Source: Acidisphaera sp. L21 (GTDB taxonomy: Bacteria; Pseudomonadota; Alphaproteobacteria; Acetobacterales; Acetobacteraceae). From it: DNA of 64,000 bases. Positions 18,244 to 26,637 of the stretch are shown piece by piece. The position numbers and the translations under genes are program-made. The notes beneath the pieces are model-generated. The model made no database searches. It worked only from the letters and a program-made list of their open reading frames with translations, and was not told the origin of the DNA. The stretch covers positions 56,981 through 120,980 of the forward strand of contig NZ_LMUY01000070.1 in the NCBI RefSeq assembly GCF_009765685.1, given 5' to 3'. Position 1 is the stretch's first letter. Each line of letters starts with the position of its first letter.

Positions 18244-19843
18244 CGGTCTGCGACTTCCGACCCATCACCAGATGCCCAAGATCGTCTAGAATCGTCTCGA
18301 CCGAGCGCGTCCGGTTGTAGTGCTGGGCGCGGCTCAAGCCCTGCCCCGACAATGTGTCCCGCAGCGGCTCATCAGTCGCGAGTTCGTACATCGACGCGGC
18401 TATAGCCTGCACGTCATATGGATCGGCGAGCAGTGCGGCGCCCCCAGCGATTTCTGCGATGCCCGCACGATCGGACGCGAGCGTGGGACAGCCACAGGCC
18501 ATCGCCTCCAGCACAGGCAGCCCGAAGCCTTCATAAACGCTCAAATACACGGAAAACAGGGCACCCGAGTAAAGGCTTGCCAGGCCGTCATCGGCGCAGT
18601 CGGTCAGGATTTTGGTATACGGCTCTAGGCCGATGGAAGATCGATAGGCCAGGACTGGGTCGACGTCCCAGCCGTGCTTGCCCACGATGACCAATTCTGG
18701 GCAGTTTGAAAGGCGTCTCCTAAGGTGGTCATAGGCTTGCAAAATCCGAATTGGGTTTTTGCGGAGTTCGATCGTCCCGACCACCAAAATGTAGCGTTTG
18801 AAAGTGAGACCCAGCGGCTCCAAAGTGGCATGTGCCAACTTTCCCGGGCTTGGTCCCAAGGCAGTCTTACTCGCCATGCGCGCCGTGATGACGCGAGCGC
18901 CCTGAATACCCGCGTGATTGATGAGGTCGTTGCGCGTTGCCTCGGACACGGCGTAAATCCGCGCGGCGGAGTGGAACACCCCGAGGTTTTGTTGAAAATT
19001 GAACTGAGCGTCAGTGGAAAAGTATTGTGGCAATAAATCAGCCGCAAGGTCGTAGGCCCAGGCTACGTTCACCATGTTGGGCAGTATCTGAGGCATGAAG
19101 TGGTTGGTGAAATAGACCGTCGCGCCCGCTGCCCGAAGGGATGCCGACAGCGCGCGTGTCGCGAGCTGGAATTCCATATCACGCCGGGCACGCCGGGCGT
19201 TTCGCACCGCGTCTGCGCCCGCGCCGGACAGCATGGGATAGATATTCTGTGCCGTGTAGGCGACTTCGACCGTGATTGCCCCAGACTGACTCTGGAAGAA
19301 CTCCAACGGTATGAAGCCCGCGCCGTCGGTCCACCGCTCCGCCTCGGCAGTGGTGGTGAAGCCCGAGCCGAGCCTACGATCGCTCCCAGCAATCCGGACG
19401 TCATCGTCAATCGTTATCGCGCGGATGAGAATCCCGCGTCGCTGGATGTATCCCCGGCTGTCATGTATCGGCGCGGTCCGGCTCAAGATGGCGAAGGCGC
19501 GCCTCGGCACTGCGCCATGATAGCGGGCGACTCCATCCGCCAGCTCGGCGGGCACAATCGCACCGTCAACGAAGAAGCGTATGTTGGGGTCGGTTACCGC
19601 AGGCCATGTCTCGGGCGCCTCACAGGCCTTCGCAACAGCGGCATAGATGACGGGTGGCTTCCAGTTGAGGCCTGCAAGCGCCTCCGGACGAGCCTGCCCC
19701 CGCCGCGGATCGCAGACGAGCGTCACAACAAGATCGGGTTGCAGCAGTTTGGCAGCGTTGAGAAAACCGCAGGCGACGTGATGAACTTCTTCAAGGATGT
19801 CTTGCTGGAAACAGCCGCCGTCAAATGCGATGTGCATGGACAC
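18233..19843 (-). CDS. Group 1 glycosyltransferase with long N-terminal domain
   Basis: A 536-residue protein whose C-terminal ~200 residues are a GT4-type GT-B domain: ILVVGTIELRKNPIRI for the start of the nucleotide-sugar half and VYEGFGLPVLEAMACGCPTL, the E-x7-E donor-binding motif. The first ~330 residues form the acceptor half and contain FTNHFMPQILPNMVN. Donor and acceptor are unknown; surface polysaccharide or protein glycosylation fits the TPR neighbour. It overlaps the upstream glycosyltransferase gene by 23 bp and the downstream TPR gene by 11 bp. Confidence 0.82.
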   Translation of the reverse strand: MSMHIAFDGGCFQQDILEEVHHVACGFLNAAKLLQPDLVVTLVCDPRRGQARPEALAGLNWKPPVIYAAVAKACEAPETWPAVTDPNIRFFVDGAIVPAELADGVARYHGAVPRRAFAILSRTAPIHDSRGYIQRRGILIRAITIDDDVRIAGSDRRLGSGFTTTAEAERWTDGAGFIPLEFFQSQSGAITVEVAYTAQNIYPMLSGAGADAVRNARRARRDMEFQLATRALSASLRAAGATVYFTNHFMPQILPNMVNVAWAYDLAADLLPQYFSTDAQFNFQQNLGVFHSAARIYAVSEATRNDLINHAGIQGARVITARMASKTALGPSPGKLAHATLEPLGLTFKRYILVVGTIELRKNPIRILQAYDHLRRRLSNCPELVIVGKHGWDVDPVLAYRSSIGLEPYTKILTDCADDGLASLYSGALFSVYLSVYEGFGLPVLEAMACGCPTLASDRAGIAEIAGGAALLADPYDVQAIAASMYELATDEPLRDTLSGQGLSRAQHYNRTRSVETILDDLGHLVMGRKSQTDAA

Positions 19844-20933
19844 TCAACGGTTCCTCGAGCAACTCCTGCAGAGCGGCGTTCCATTTGGCCATCGTCCGAT
19901 ACTCGGCAAAATCGGCCGCACGCGCAGTTTGCCGGCGGATCAAATCATACCGAAAATCACGATCCTGCTGCGTGATGATGATGCGCGCGGCCATTTCCTC
20001 CGGGTCCGCATCATGCACCAGCAACGCCGCGGGCCCGCATGTCTCCGTCACCGCGGTGGAGGCGAGGGCGACCACCGGACATCCCGCCGAGAACGCCTCC
20101 ACGAGGGGCACCATAAATCCCTCATGTTCGCTTGCCGAGACGAATGCGTCGGCTGAGGCAAGTGATGTCCGCAGGGCCTCGACTGGCTGGTTCAAGGCAA
20201 AGGTCACCTCGTGCTCCACCCCAACATCTTCGGCGAGCCGACGCAGGCCGATGACGAAGTCGCGGTTCCAGACCTTCCCGTGCAGCCGCAGTCGTACCTG
20301 CCGTTTGAACAAATGCTTGATCGCCGCAGTCACCCGAATCAGGGTGTCCAAGCGCTTGTTTGGAACGTAGCGGCCGATGAAGACAAGGCTTATCTCACCC
20401 GCGATCCGTCGCCGCAGGAACGCGTTGTTCTCCGACTTTCCACTGGCAAAAAACGCGTCATTGTAGAACACAGGAATAATCTCGGGAGCGGGATAGCCGA
20501 GCGCGGTAAGCTCGTGCGCATTGAATGCGGAGTCGGCGATAACGGCCGAAAAGCAATCCTTCATGGTGCCAAGAAAGTCCCGGCCGACATCGCAATGCTT
20601 TGCAAGCTCATACTGCCCGACAGAGCGAAAGAATCGGCCTGGCGTGATATTGTGATAGACCATGATCTTGCGGCACGGCAGTTCCATCATGCCGGCAGCA
20701 TTTCGATCGGCGAACGAGTAGTGGAAGAACACGAGGTCGCCGGCGGTCGGCTTCAGCAGGACCAGGTCGCTGAAGCCCATGGTCGATTGCGGTGCGCGGA
20801 CAACCGCCTCATCATCACAGACCAGATGCGATGACAGCCCGCGGCGCAGCATGGCCCGATGCAGGGCGGTCAGAGAATAGCCGATGGCATCGTGGCGCGT
20901 GATTGCGGCGGAATAGTGAAAGATACGAGCCAT
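19821..20933 (-). CDS. Group 1 glycosyltransferase
   Basis: A 370-residue GT-B enzyme. LVFIGRYVPNKRLDTLI opens the C-terminal Rossmann half, and SEHEGFMVPLVEAFSAGCPVVA is the E-x7-E donor motif. The N-terminal half begins RIFHYSAAITRHDAIGYSL, typical of GT4 enzymes that act on cell-surface glycans. Its stop region overlaps the start of the 536-residue glycosyltransferase, and its start overlaps the stop of the coiled-coil gene by one base, so all four genes are likely read as one message. Confidence 0.82.
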   Translation of the reverse strand: MARIFHYSAAITRHDAIGYSLTALHRAMLRRGLSSHLVCDDEAVVRAPQSTMGFSDLVLLKPTAGDLVFFHYSFADRNAAGMMELPCRKIMVYHNITPGRFFRSVGQYELAKHCDVGRDFLGTMKDCFSAVIADSAFNAHELTALGYPAPEIIPVFYNDAFFASGKSENNAFLRRRIAGEISLVFIGRYVPNKRLDTLIRVTAAIKHLFKRQVRLRLHGKVWNRDFVIGLRRLAEDVGVEHEVTFALNQPVEALRTSLASADAFVSASEHEGFMVPLVEAFSAGCPVVALASTAVTETCGPAALLVHDADPEEMAARIIITQQDRDFRYDLIRRQTARAADFAEYRTMAKWNAALQELLEEPLSVHAHRI

Positions 20934-21442
20934 TAGGGCGTGAAAGTTTTCTCATCAGGATCACCAGGGGTCTTCATGTCCTGGGAATGGATCTGGATGG
21001 TCTCGTCCAACAAGGACCGGCCCATTTCCATCATCCGTCCAAACTCCTGCAACATAGAATTTGCCGCCACCCGCTGCTGGTCAACGATTGCGTCGATATC
21101 GATAATTGGCTGGCTTTGAAGCTGGACCATATCCTGCATCAGCGCATCGATCCGCCCGGCCAATTTTGCGACGTTGCGCTCAATGCGTTCCATAGCGCCG
21201 ATCAGCACAGCTTCCCGGCTGACTTGCTGGCGTTGGATCTCCTCAATCGCGACCGCCATATTGTCGATCGCGAGCCTCAGACTACGTGGGTCGTCCGGCG
21301 GCAGGTTTGGTTGAGCGCTGGAAGCCGGAATTTCCCTGGCCTCTTGACTGGTGCTTTGTTCGCGCCGGTAACGCAGAATGAGTTGCTGGGCAGCCGCTGC
21401 AATGCTGTCGTCATCCATGCTCATCGAATTCGAATTATCCAT
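20933..21442 (-). CDS. Coiled-coil protein, first gene of the glycosylation operon
   Basis: A 169-residue protein of unknown family. The region LRLAIDNMAVAIEEIQRQQVS through MERIERNVAKLAGRIDALM has the heptad pattern of a long coiled coil, flanked by a polar N-terminus and a charged C-terminus. No signal peptide or membrane segment is visible. Several in-frame Met codons near the N-terminus make the start uncertain. It shares a one-base stop/start overlap with the next glycosyltransferase, so it probably serves that pathway, for instance as an oligomerisation or chain-length factor; this is inference. Confidence 0.65.
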   Translation of the reverse strand: MDNSNSMSMDDDSIAAAAQQLILRYRREQSTSQEAREIPASSAQPNLPPDDPRSLRLAIDNMAVAIEEIQRQQVSREAVLIGAMERIERNVAKLAGRIDALMQDMVQLQSQPIIDIDAIVDQQRVAANSMLQEFGRMMEMGRSLLDETIQIHSQDMKTPGDPDEKTFTP

Positions 21443-21756
21443 GAATGCTCGTCCACGATCAAAAGCCTCCCCCGAGCAATGACTTTGCTATGCAATAGGC
21501 GTGACGGTGCGTCAACTTGACGATGATACCACCTGGGTATCCGACAGTATCGGTGGGTCTTGGCGCCTTCTACTCGGGCCGTGTATTACCATCGTGGCGC
21601 GAGGTACCCGACGATACCTGCTACTGCGGCGGCCTGGGCCGTGGGTTGGCAGACGTGGCCGTAGGGCTGTCTGCATCTGGCTAAACCCAGACAACTCGGT
21701 TATAGGACGCGCCGGGGCTGCAAACGGCGGAAATTCGCGGTTTTCTCCCTGAGTGT
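21443..21756. other. Intergenic region before the island: candidate operon promoter, no gene
   Basis: About 310 bp without a supportable gene between the glycosylation operon and the truncated tRNA-Cys. It holds a candidate leftward promoter and, from 21673, the imperfect part of the 135-bp repeat that recurs at the right end of the island. Reading frames crossing it are short and run over the tRNA, so none is called. Confidence 0.6.
21487..21515 (-). promoter_or_regulatory. Candidate sigma-70-type promoter of the glycosylation operon
   Basis: On the minus strand TTGACG (21515-21510) is followed after 17 bp by CATAGC (21492-21487), about 45 bp before the first gene of the leftward operon. 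The -35 is strong and the -10 weak. The -35 is part of a 13-bp palindrome, CGTCAACTTGACG (21510-21522), that could also be a regulator site. Confidence 0.4.
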
Positions 21757-21807
21757 AGCACCGTTGGTCCGGTGGCAGAGTGGTGATGTAGCGGACTGCA
21801 AATCCGC
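21673..21807 (+). repeat. Left 135-bp direct repeat (attL region)
   Basis: This 135-bp stretch matches 36183-36317. The last 51 bp (21757-21807) are identical; the preceding 84 bp are roughly 80% alike by eye, with the same total length. The identical part covers the 9 bp before tRNA-Cys and its first 42 nt, ending exactly at the 3' base of the anticodon stem. It marks the left junction of the island. Confidence 0.9.
21766..21807 (+). pseudogene. Truncated tRNA-Cys (5' half only)
   Basis: The first 42 nt are identical to the intact tRNA-Cys at 36276: acceptor 5' strand, D arm and whole anticodon arm with GCA. After the anticodon stem the sequence diverges into island DNA, so the variable region, T arm and 3' acceptor strand are absent. 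It cannot fold as a tRNA. If its promoter still works, transcription would run into the integrase gene 175 bp downstream. Confidence 0.9.
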
Positions 21808-21864
21808 AGCACTCCGTCGGAAGGCTAAACGATAACAGTGACTTAGATACGACATCGTGGAAGA

Positions 21865-21882
21865 TGGGACAAATGTGGGACA
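21865..21882 (+). repeat. Left integrase-arm-like repeat pair
   Basis: Two TGGGACA copies start 11 bp apart (21865 and 21876). The same pair with the same 11-bp step occurs near the other end at 36145-36162. Position just inside the attL junction and helical-turn spacing fit arm-type binding sites for the tyrosine integrase. A reverse-oriented relative, GTCCCAT, lies near 21938. Confidence 0.7.
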
Positions 21883-21982
21883 GTGAGCGGTCAAATGACC
21901 ACGGTTTTGGCGGTATCCCCGTCACTCACGACCGTCCCATGCTCAGCCAGAGCATCCTCAAGAGGCCTTGGGGACTGACAAC

Positions 21983-23050
21983 ATGGCGACGATCACGAAG
22001 CGGAAGAACGGCAGCGGCGAGTTCTCCTACCAGGTAAAGGTCCGGCAGGACGGCAAGCCGACCGCCACACGCACTTTCACCAAGCTCGCGCCAGGCAAGG
22101 CGTGGGGCGCTGCGACGGAAGCGGCGATGCGCGACGGCACCTACGCCGTCGGTAGCGGGCGAACCCTGGCTGCGGCCATCGACACCTATACAGCGGTGAA
22201 GCTGCCGGGGATGAAAGACGCCCGGATGAAGGCGGTTCACCTGGCTTGGTGGCGCGGCCGGCTGGGCAAGACCCGGCTACGCGACTTGAACCGACATCGG
22301 GTCGCGCTCGCACTCGATGATCTGGCAACCGAGCCACGGGCACCGAAGAAAGAGAACGGCGCCCCCCTCCCCCGCGCGGGCGCGACCGTCAACCGATACA
22401 AAGCGAACCTATCCGCGGTCCTGAGCTTCGCCGTCGCCAATGACTGGCTGACGGCTAACCCTGTGCGCGGCATGGAGAACCGCCTTGAGAGCAAAGGGCG
22501 GGAGCGGTTCCTGACACCCGACGAACGGGCGCGGCTACTTGCCGAGGCGAAGGCCAGCCTGAGTGCAGACCTCTATCTTGCTGTCGCCGTGAGTTTGTCG
22601 ACAGGCGGCCGGCAGGGTGAGGTTCTTGGGCTGCGCTGGCCACATGTGGATTTGATCAAAGGTGTGGTCACCTTCATGGACACCAAGAACGGCAGCAATA
22701 GGAGCGTGCCCCTGGTGCCCGCTGTGGTGGAGTTGTTGCGGGAGCGCCGTCGCGTCGTGCGGCTGGACACTGACCTGGTGTTTCCGGGAAAGAAAAACCC
22801 CAAAGAGCCGATTGACCTCCGCGTGGGCTTCCGGGCCGCGTGCGCCCGTGCAGCGATCACCGGGTTCCGTTGGCATGACCAACGCCATTCCGCCGCGAGC
22901 GCCATGGCGGACATGGGGGCGTCGCTCTTGGACATCGGGACCGTGCTTGGTCATCGATCGCAACAGACCACCAAGCGCTACGCCCACCTGACCGATAGCC
23001 GGCTCCGGGACCTGGTCGAGCGGGCAGCAGCACAGCACCGGGTGTCCTGA
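21983..23050 (+). CDS. int: Tyrosine recombinase / integrase of the island
   Basis: A 355-residue phage-type integrase that should recombine the anticodon-arm sites of tRNA-Cys. An arm-binding N-terminal domain and SAM-like core-binding domain precede the catalytic domain, where the full active set is present: R210 in STGGRQGEVLGLRW, K235 in DTKNG, H298 and R301 in WHDQRH, H324 in LGHRSQ, and the nucleophile Y333 in TKRYAHL. The ATG at 21983 has a GGGG element about 10 nt upstream; a TTG at 21968 is less likely. It sits directly inside attL and reads away from it. No disruption is seen, so it is probably functional. Confidence 0.93.
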   Translation: MATITKRKNGSGEFSYQVKVRQDGKPTATRTFTKLAPGKAWGAATEAAMRDGTYAVGSGRTLAAAIDTYTAVKLPGMKDARMKAVHLAWWRGRLGKTRLRDLNRHRVALALDDLATEPRAPKKENGAPLPRAGATVNRYKANLSAVLSFAVANDWLTANPVRGMENRLESKGRERFLTPDERARLLAEAKASLSADLYLAVAVSLSTGGRQGEVLGLRWPHVDLIKGVVTFMDTKNGSNRSVPLVPAVVELLRERRRVVRLDTDLVFPGKKNPKEPIDLRVGFRAACARAAITGFRWHDQRHSAASAMADMGASLLDIGTVLGHRSQQTTKRYAHLTDSRLRDLVERAAAQHRVS

Positions 23051-23053
23051 CCG

Positions 23054-23527
23054 ATGGGACGGCAGCGAAAGACTGAGCAAGCCCCCCGGTTCCTGACTAT
23101 CGCCGGGGGCAATTTGAGCGACGGTGGCGCTACGCAGCAGCAGGCTTTAATCCGGCTTTGGACTGCCATCCAGAGCAACAATGCCGTCGGGACAGACGGC
23201 AAGAAAAAGCCTGGCAGGAAGATGGCCTGGCGCCCGATTAGGTCAGCGATATACCTGGCTTTGAGACTGCCCCTTGGAGACGGGCCCGCCAGTTCCCGCA
23301 GAATGGGTGTCCGCGGTAGTCCTATCGTTCCACAGCGAGAGCGACGAGCCGTAGCCGCATTGCAGGAGACAATGAAATTCGAGGCCATGAAGGCGGACGG
23401 CAGAGCGCTATCAGGGTCATGCGACCTGACCCCAGATAATGCCACTCGGATCATTGAGCAGGCGCGGGCGCTGTTGGCAGACGATGAGACGCAGCCTGTT
23501 CAGCGGTGCATTAAATTCAGGTCATAG
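23054..23527 (+). CDS. Hypothetical protein following the integrase
   Basis: A 157-residue basic protein that starts 3 bp after the integrase stop, so it is very probably co-translated. No known domain is recognised. It has a Lys/Arg-rich segment (TDGKKKPGRKMAW) and a C-terminal helical stretch ending in NATRIIEQARALLADDE. It might be an accessory recombination or regulatory protein, but that rests only on position. Confidence 0.55.
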   Translation: MGRQRKTEQAPRFLTIAGGNLSDGGATQQQALIRLWTAIQSNNAVGTDGKKKPGRKMAWRPIRSAIYLALRLPLGDGPASSRRMGVRGSPIVPQRERRAVAALQETMKFEAMKADGRALSGSCDLTPDNATRIIEQARALLADDETQPVQRCIKFRS

Positions 23528-23573
23528 CTGCGAACCCTGATTAATAGGGTGTCCACCGAAAGGATGGACACCA

Positions 23574-23945
23574 ATGAACCTACAAACCGCAGACACGCAC
23601 CAGCCAACCCGCCAGCGAGACTGGCAGGGTATAAATTCAATCGCTGAACAGTCGGGGGGTGCGTTTACGCCGGCTGCCGTGCGCGCCTACGCCAACCGGG
23701 CGAAGCCGCATTACGACAGCGATGGCAGCTGGGTCGCGGGCAACGGCCTAGCCCCGCACATCTGCCAGCCCGGCGGCAAGGGCGGCAAGCTTCTAATCGA
23801 CAAGCACGGCTGGAATGAATGGCTTGAAGGATGGCGGCTGAGCGAGGCCGCGCCGGCTCGAAGCCCTGCACCCGACGCGCGCGCAGCAGTGCGGGTGCCA
23901 GTGACCGCTCCCCGGCAGAGCCGTAAGACCCGGCGCGCCGCGTAA
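23574..23945 (+). CDS. Small DNA-binding-like protein (possible excisionase/AlpA type)
   Basis: A 123-residue protein. Residues 19-75 (INSIAEQSGGAFTPAAVRAY ... GKLLIDKHGWNEWLEGW) have the layout of a winged-helix excisionase or AlpA-type regulator: a helix-turn-helix that reads the target, then a substrate-independent wing ending in a LIDK-x-W-x-WL helix. The C-terminus is a basic, proline-rich tail (PRQSRKTRRAA). Location between integrase and primase suits a role in excision or in control of the replication genes. The family call is tentative. Confidence 0.5.
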   Translation: MNLQTADTHQPTRQRDWQGINSIAEQSGGAFTPAAVRAYANRAKPHYDSDGSWVAGNGLAPHICQPGGKGGKLLIDKHGWNEWLEGWRLSEAAPARSPAPDARAAVRVPVTAPRQSRKTRRAA

Positions 23946-24020
23946 CCCCCACGCGTTTGCGACGGAGGGTCGCCAGAACCTCCGTCGCCGCGATAACCGC
24001 CAACACTTGGAGCCGGCATA

Positions 24021-24692
24021 ATGCCAGATACCACAGTCTCGCCCTTTTGGGCGACAGGATTAGCGTCGTGGATCGAGGCGCGAGACGACATCCGCGCGGG
24101 GCTACAGTTGGTGCTCGACGGAGTTGGCCCCACTACCGTAGTGGCGCTCCGCGCTCATGGTGGTGCGGATCGAGATCATGGCTTCTACCTCGACGCAGAT
24201 ACTATTGACGCGACAACCGAGTGGGCCATCGGCAAAAGTCGAAGCGAGTGCAACCTATATTTCCAACTCAATCAACCTAAAGGCCGCCTCAAAAAGAAAG
24301 CCGGGAAGCAGGACATCGCTGCAATTCGGGCCGGTGCGTTTGTTGACTACGACGCGAAGGCAGGGCGCTCGCTCGATCACATGCAGGCATCGCTTCTACG
24401 TCTTCCGCTACGCCCCTCAATAGTCATCGCAAGCGGCGGGGGCTTTCAACCGATCTGGCTGTTTCCTGCTCCGATGCCGGCCACCGACGAACTGGTGCGT
24501 CGTGTAGAGGCTTTGACGGAACAGATGATACGCTCTGCGGAGAAAGCTTGCGGTGGCAAGCTCGACAATGTTTTCAACATTGACCGCATCCTGCGACTGC
24601 CGTTCTCCACTAATTTTCCCGGCAAAACGAAAATAGCGGAGGGGCGCACAGTATGTCTCTCCGGCATTTTGCACATGGCGGTGGCACCATGA
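24021..24692 (+). CDS. Primase catalytic subunit of archaeo-eukaryotic (AEP/PrimPol) type
   Basis: A 223-residue protein with the AEP motifs of plasmid and phage primases: the acidic pair in GAFVDYDAK (D109, D111), the SGGGFQPIW nucleotide-binding turn (residues 138-146), and the terminal NIDRILRLPFSTNFPGK (third motif). It should make primers for replication of the excised island. In most relatives this domain is fused to PriCT and helicase domains, whereas here it stops and the helicase starts in another frame with an ATGA overlap. The ATG follows a GGAG site by 8 nt. A CACTACCGTAGTG element lies inside the coding region. Confidence 0.75.
   Translation: MPDTTVSPFWATGLASWIEARDDIRAGLQLVLDGVGPTTVVALRAHGGADRDHGFYLDADTIDATTEWAIGKSRSECNLYFQLNQPKGRLKKKAGKQDIAAIRAGAFVDYDAKAGRSLDHMQASLLRLPLRPSIVIASGGGFQPIWLFPAPMPATDELVRRVEALTEQMIRSAEKACGGKLDNVFNIDRILRLPFSTNFPGKTKIAEGRTVCLSGILHMAVAP
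24131..24143. repeat. CACTACCGTAGTG palindrome, copy 1
   Basis: A 13-bp inverted repeat (CACTAC-C-GTAGTG) that recurs exactly at 25300-25312 and 26926-26938. Three copies of a 13-mer in 2.8 kb are not expected by chance, so it is a candidate binding site for an island regulator or replication protein. This copy lies inside the primase gene. Confidence 0.75.
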
Positions 24693-26620
24693 TGAAATAC
24701 CCGCTCGATGATATAGAGCAGGCGGTCATTGGCGTAGCCGCCGGCGCGCCGGCAGATAGTTCTACACTCCGGTCAGCGGCAAGCCAACCGGGGAAGCCGA
24801 GCGCCTTGTCGAGCGGCAAAATGTCGCCCGCCCTAGCGAACAAATCACTACCAGACCTAACTGCCGCCGCCCGAGCCGGAGGGCGGGCGCGCTTTGATTT
24901 TAGCAAGCTTACTAGCGACCAACAGAACAACCTGCTTGCAGCACTGTTTCATTGGCCTGGCATTTCAGCTCTTGCGGACGCAGACCGGGATTTATGGCGC
25001 AACCTCGTCTTTTCAGGAGCCCATGCCGGATACTTAGGAGCTACCAACGCCTATACTATAGCCCTCGCATGGTCCATGAGCGGCACCAAGTTCGTAAGCG
25101 AAGCCGACTTCGCTTCGGACTGGAATTCGTTTGGCCCTGCCAAGGGGATCACAGTTGGAACCGTGATAAAGACCGCGATCAGCACCGGGTTCGACCTGGG
25201 GCCGTATTTAACCGCTCAGCAAATTAGCGCTGCTACCGGGGGGACCGGACCAACGGCGGCCAGGCCAGCTAGCGCTAGCGCTAGCTCGATCGCGGTCGCC
25301 ACTACCGTAGTGATGCCGCCAGCCTGGAACACCTTGCCAACCATTATGAACGAAGGTGTCGCGGGGGCGCTACTGAATAGGTTTGTTGGTTTCGCCCGGG
25401 ACTTCGGATCGGGGCCTTCCTATTTTCGGCGTGCCCCGGACGGATCGCCGCATCCGATGACGCGGACGGATGGAGCTGACCTGCTGGCACCTTACCGGGT
25501 GAAGGTGGGGTCAGGTGACACCGCGAAGTTGGTGCCAGCTTGGAATTACTGGTCGAACTGGGATGGCCGGTATACCGTGGACGTGGTAGCCTATGACCCA
25601 GAAAATAAGCTCCACGCACGGGGGCAAGTGGTCGAGAATACCTGGCGCGGCTTTGCTATTATGGCTAGGCCTGGGAACTGGCCGCTCATTGAGCAGCACC
25701 TGCATGACGTGCTTTGCCGTGGAAATGCAGCACATTACAACTACTTGGTTCGTTGGTTGGCTTCCATAGTTCAACGCCCGGGGACGTCACCCCAAGTCGT
25801 TGTAGTTGCGCGGTCCATAAAAGAAGGCACCGGCAAGTCTACAGCGGCAGGCTTACTCTTGCGCATGTTTGGCCGGCACGGACACTCAGCAACCACGATC
25901 GATGAAATCATCGGCGAGTTCAACGGCGTCCTCCAAGACAAAAGCTTCGTTTCACTTGACGAGGCAGCTTTCCCAGGGGACCACAAAGCCGCCGCCCGGT
26001 TTCGGGCCGCGGTCACCAGCAACACGATTGCGATCAACCGCAAAGGAAAAGATCGGTTCGTTGTTTCTAACTCAGTTGCTTACTTCATCACCAGCAATTC
26101 TCAGTGGGTCGTCCCGGCTGGCGCTGACGCGCGCCGCTTCTTTGTGTTGGATGTGACGGAGCTACGCGACCGGGCCTACTTCGACGCGCTGTATGCGGAG
26201 ATCGAAGGCGGCGGGATAGAGGCATTCCTGCATGCGCTGCTTTCGCTAGACCTGAGCGCCTTCAACGTTCGCGACGTTCCAGTCACCAAGGGACTGCAAC
26301 AGCAGCAGCGGCTATCAGCCGACGACATCACGCGTTGGATTGAAGACGCTGTTGCCGGCCGTGTGCTTGTCGTTGGTATGAACGGGGGCGGTTTTGGTCA
26401 AACCATCTCGGGGCCGGCTCTACACACGGCGTTCCTGGAATGGGCGAAAGCGCAGAACGTCCGGAAGCCTGCCGGCGCGAGCGTTTTTGGGCGCGCGCTG
26501 GCGACACTTGGATGCGTGCGCGGCAGCGGCAACAACCCGCCCATGTGGACGGTCCCGGACGGTCTCACCCTACTACAAGCGTCGCATGCTCGCGCCGGCA
26601 TCCGGCAGATCACGCCATGA
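24689..26620 (+). CDS. PriCT-2 and P4-type superfamily 3-like helicase protein
   Basis: A 643-residue replication protein. The N-terminal part (WPGISALADADRDLWRN ... WSMSG ... DFASDWNSFG) resembles the PriCT-2 module; an Ala/Ser-rich linker follows near residue 195; the C-terminal part is a phage/plasmid helicase with Walker A KEGTGKST near residue 377, acidic FVSLDEA and sensor-like YFITSNSQW. It should unwind DNA for the island's own replication together with the adjacent primase. The ATG at 24689 overlaps the primase TGA (ATGA), indicating coupled translation. Confidence 0.8.
   Translation: MMKYPLDDIEQAVIGVAAGAPADSSTLRSAASQPGKPSALSSGKMSPALANKSLPDLTAAARAGGRARFDFSKLTSDQQNNLLAALFHWPGISALADADRDLWRNLVFSGAHAGYLGATNAYTIALAWSMSGTKFVSEADFASDWNSFGPAKGITVGTVIKTAISTGFDLGPYLTAQQISAATGGTGPTAARPASASASSIAVATTVVMPPAWNTLPTIMNEGVAGALLNRFVGFARDFGSGPSYFRRAPDGSPHPMTRTDGADLLAPYRVKVGSGDTAKLVPAWNYWSNWDGRYTVDVVAYDPENKLHARGQVVENTWRGFAIMARPGNWPLIEQHLHDVLCRGNAAHYNYLVRWLASIVQRPGTSPQVVVVARSIKEGTGKSTAAGLLLRMFGRHGHSATTIDEIIGEFNGVLQDKSFVSLDEAAFPGDHKAAARFRAAVTSNTIAINRKGKDRFVVSNSVAYFITSNSQWVVPAGADARRFFVLDVTELRDRAYFDALYAEIEGGGIEAFLHALLSLDLSAFNVRDVPVTKGLQQQQRLSADDITRWIEDAVAGRVLVVGMNGGGFGQTISGPALHTAFLEWAKAQNVRKPAGASVFGRALATLGCVRGSGNNPPMWTVPDGLTLLQASHARAGIRQITP
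25267..25286. repeat. Perfect 20-bp palindrome inside the helicase gene
   Basis: AGCTAGCGCTAGCGCTAGCT reads the same on both strands and encodes part of the Ala/Ser linker between the PriCT-2 and helicase domains. It ends 13 bp before copy 2 of CACTACCGTAGTG. It may be a cruciform or binding site, or simply a low-complexity linker. Confidence 0.6.
25300..25312. repeat. CACTACCGTAGTG palindrome, copy 2
   Basis: Exact second copy of the 13-bp inverted repeat, inside the linker-coding part of the helicase gene and next to the 20-bp palindrome. Confidence 0.75.
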
Positions 26621-26637
26621 GCCTCGCAGGGGAGGAC

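Noticed and set aside
21512..21925. A minus-strand open frame spanning the left att site
   Set aside because: It runs antisense through the tRNA-Cys half and the repeat region and has no coding signature.
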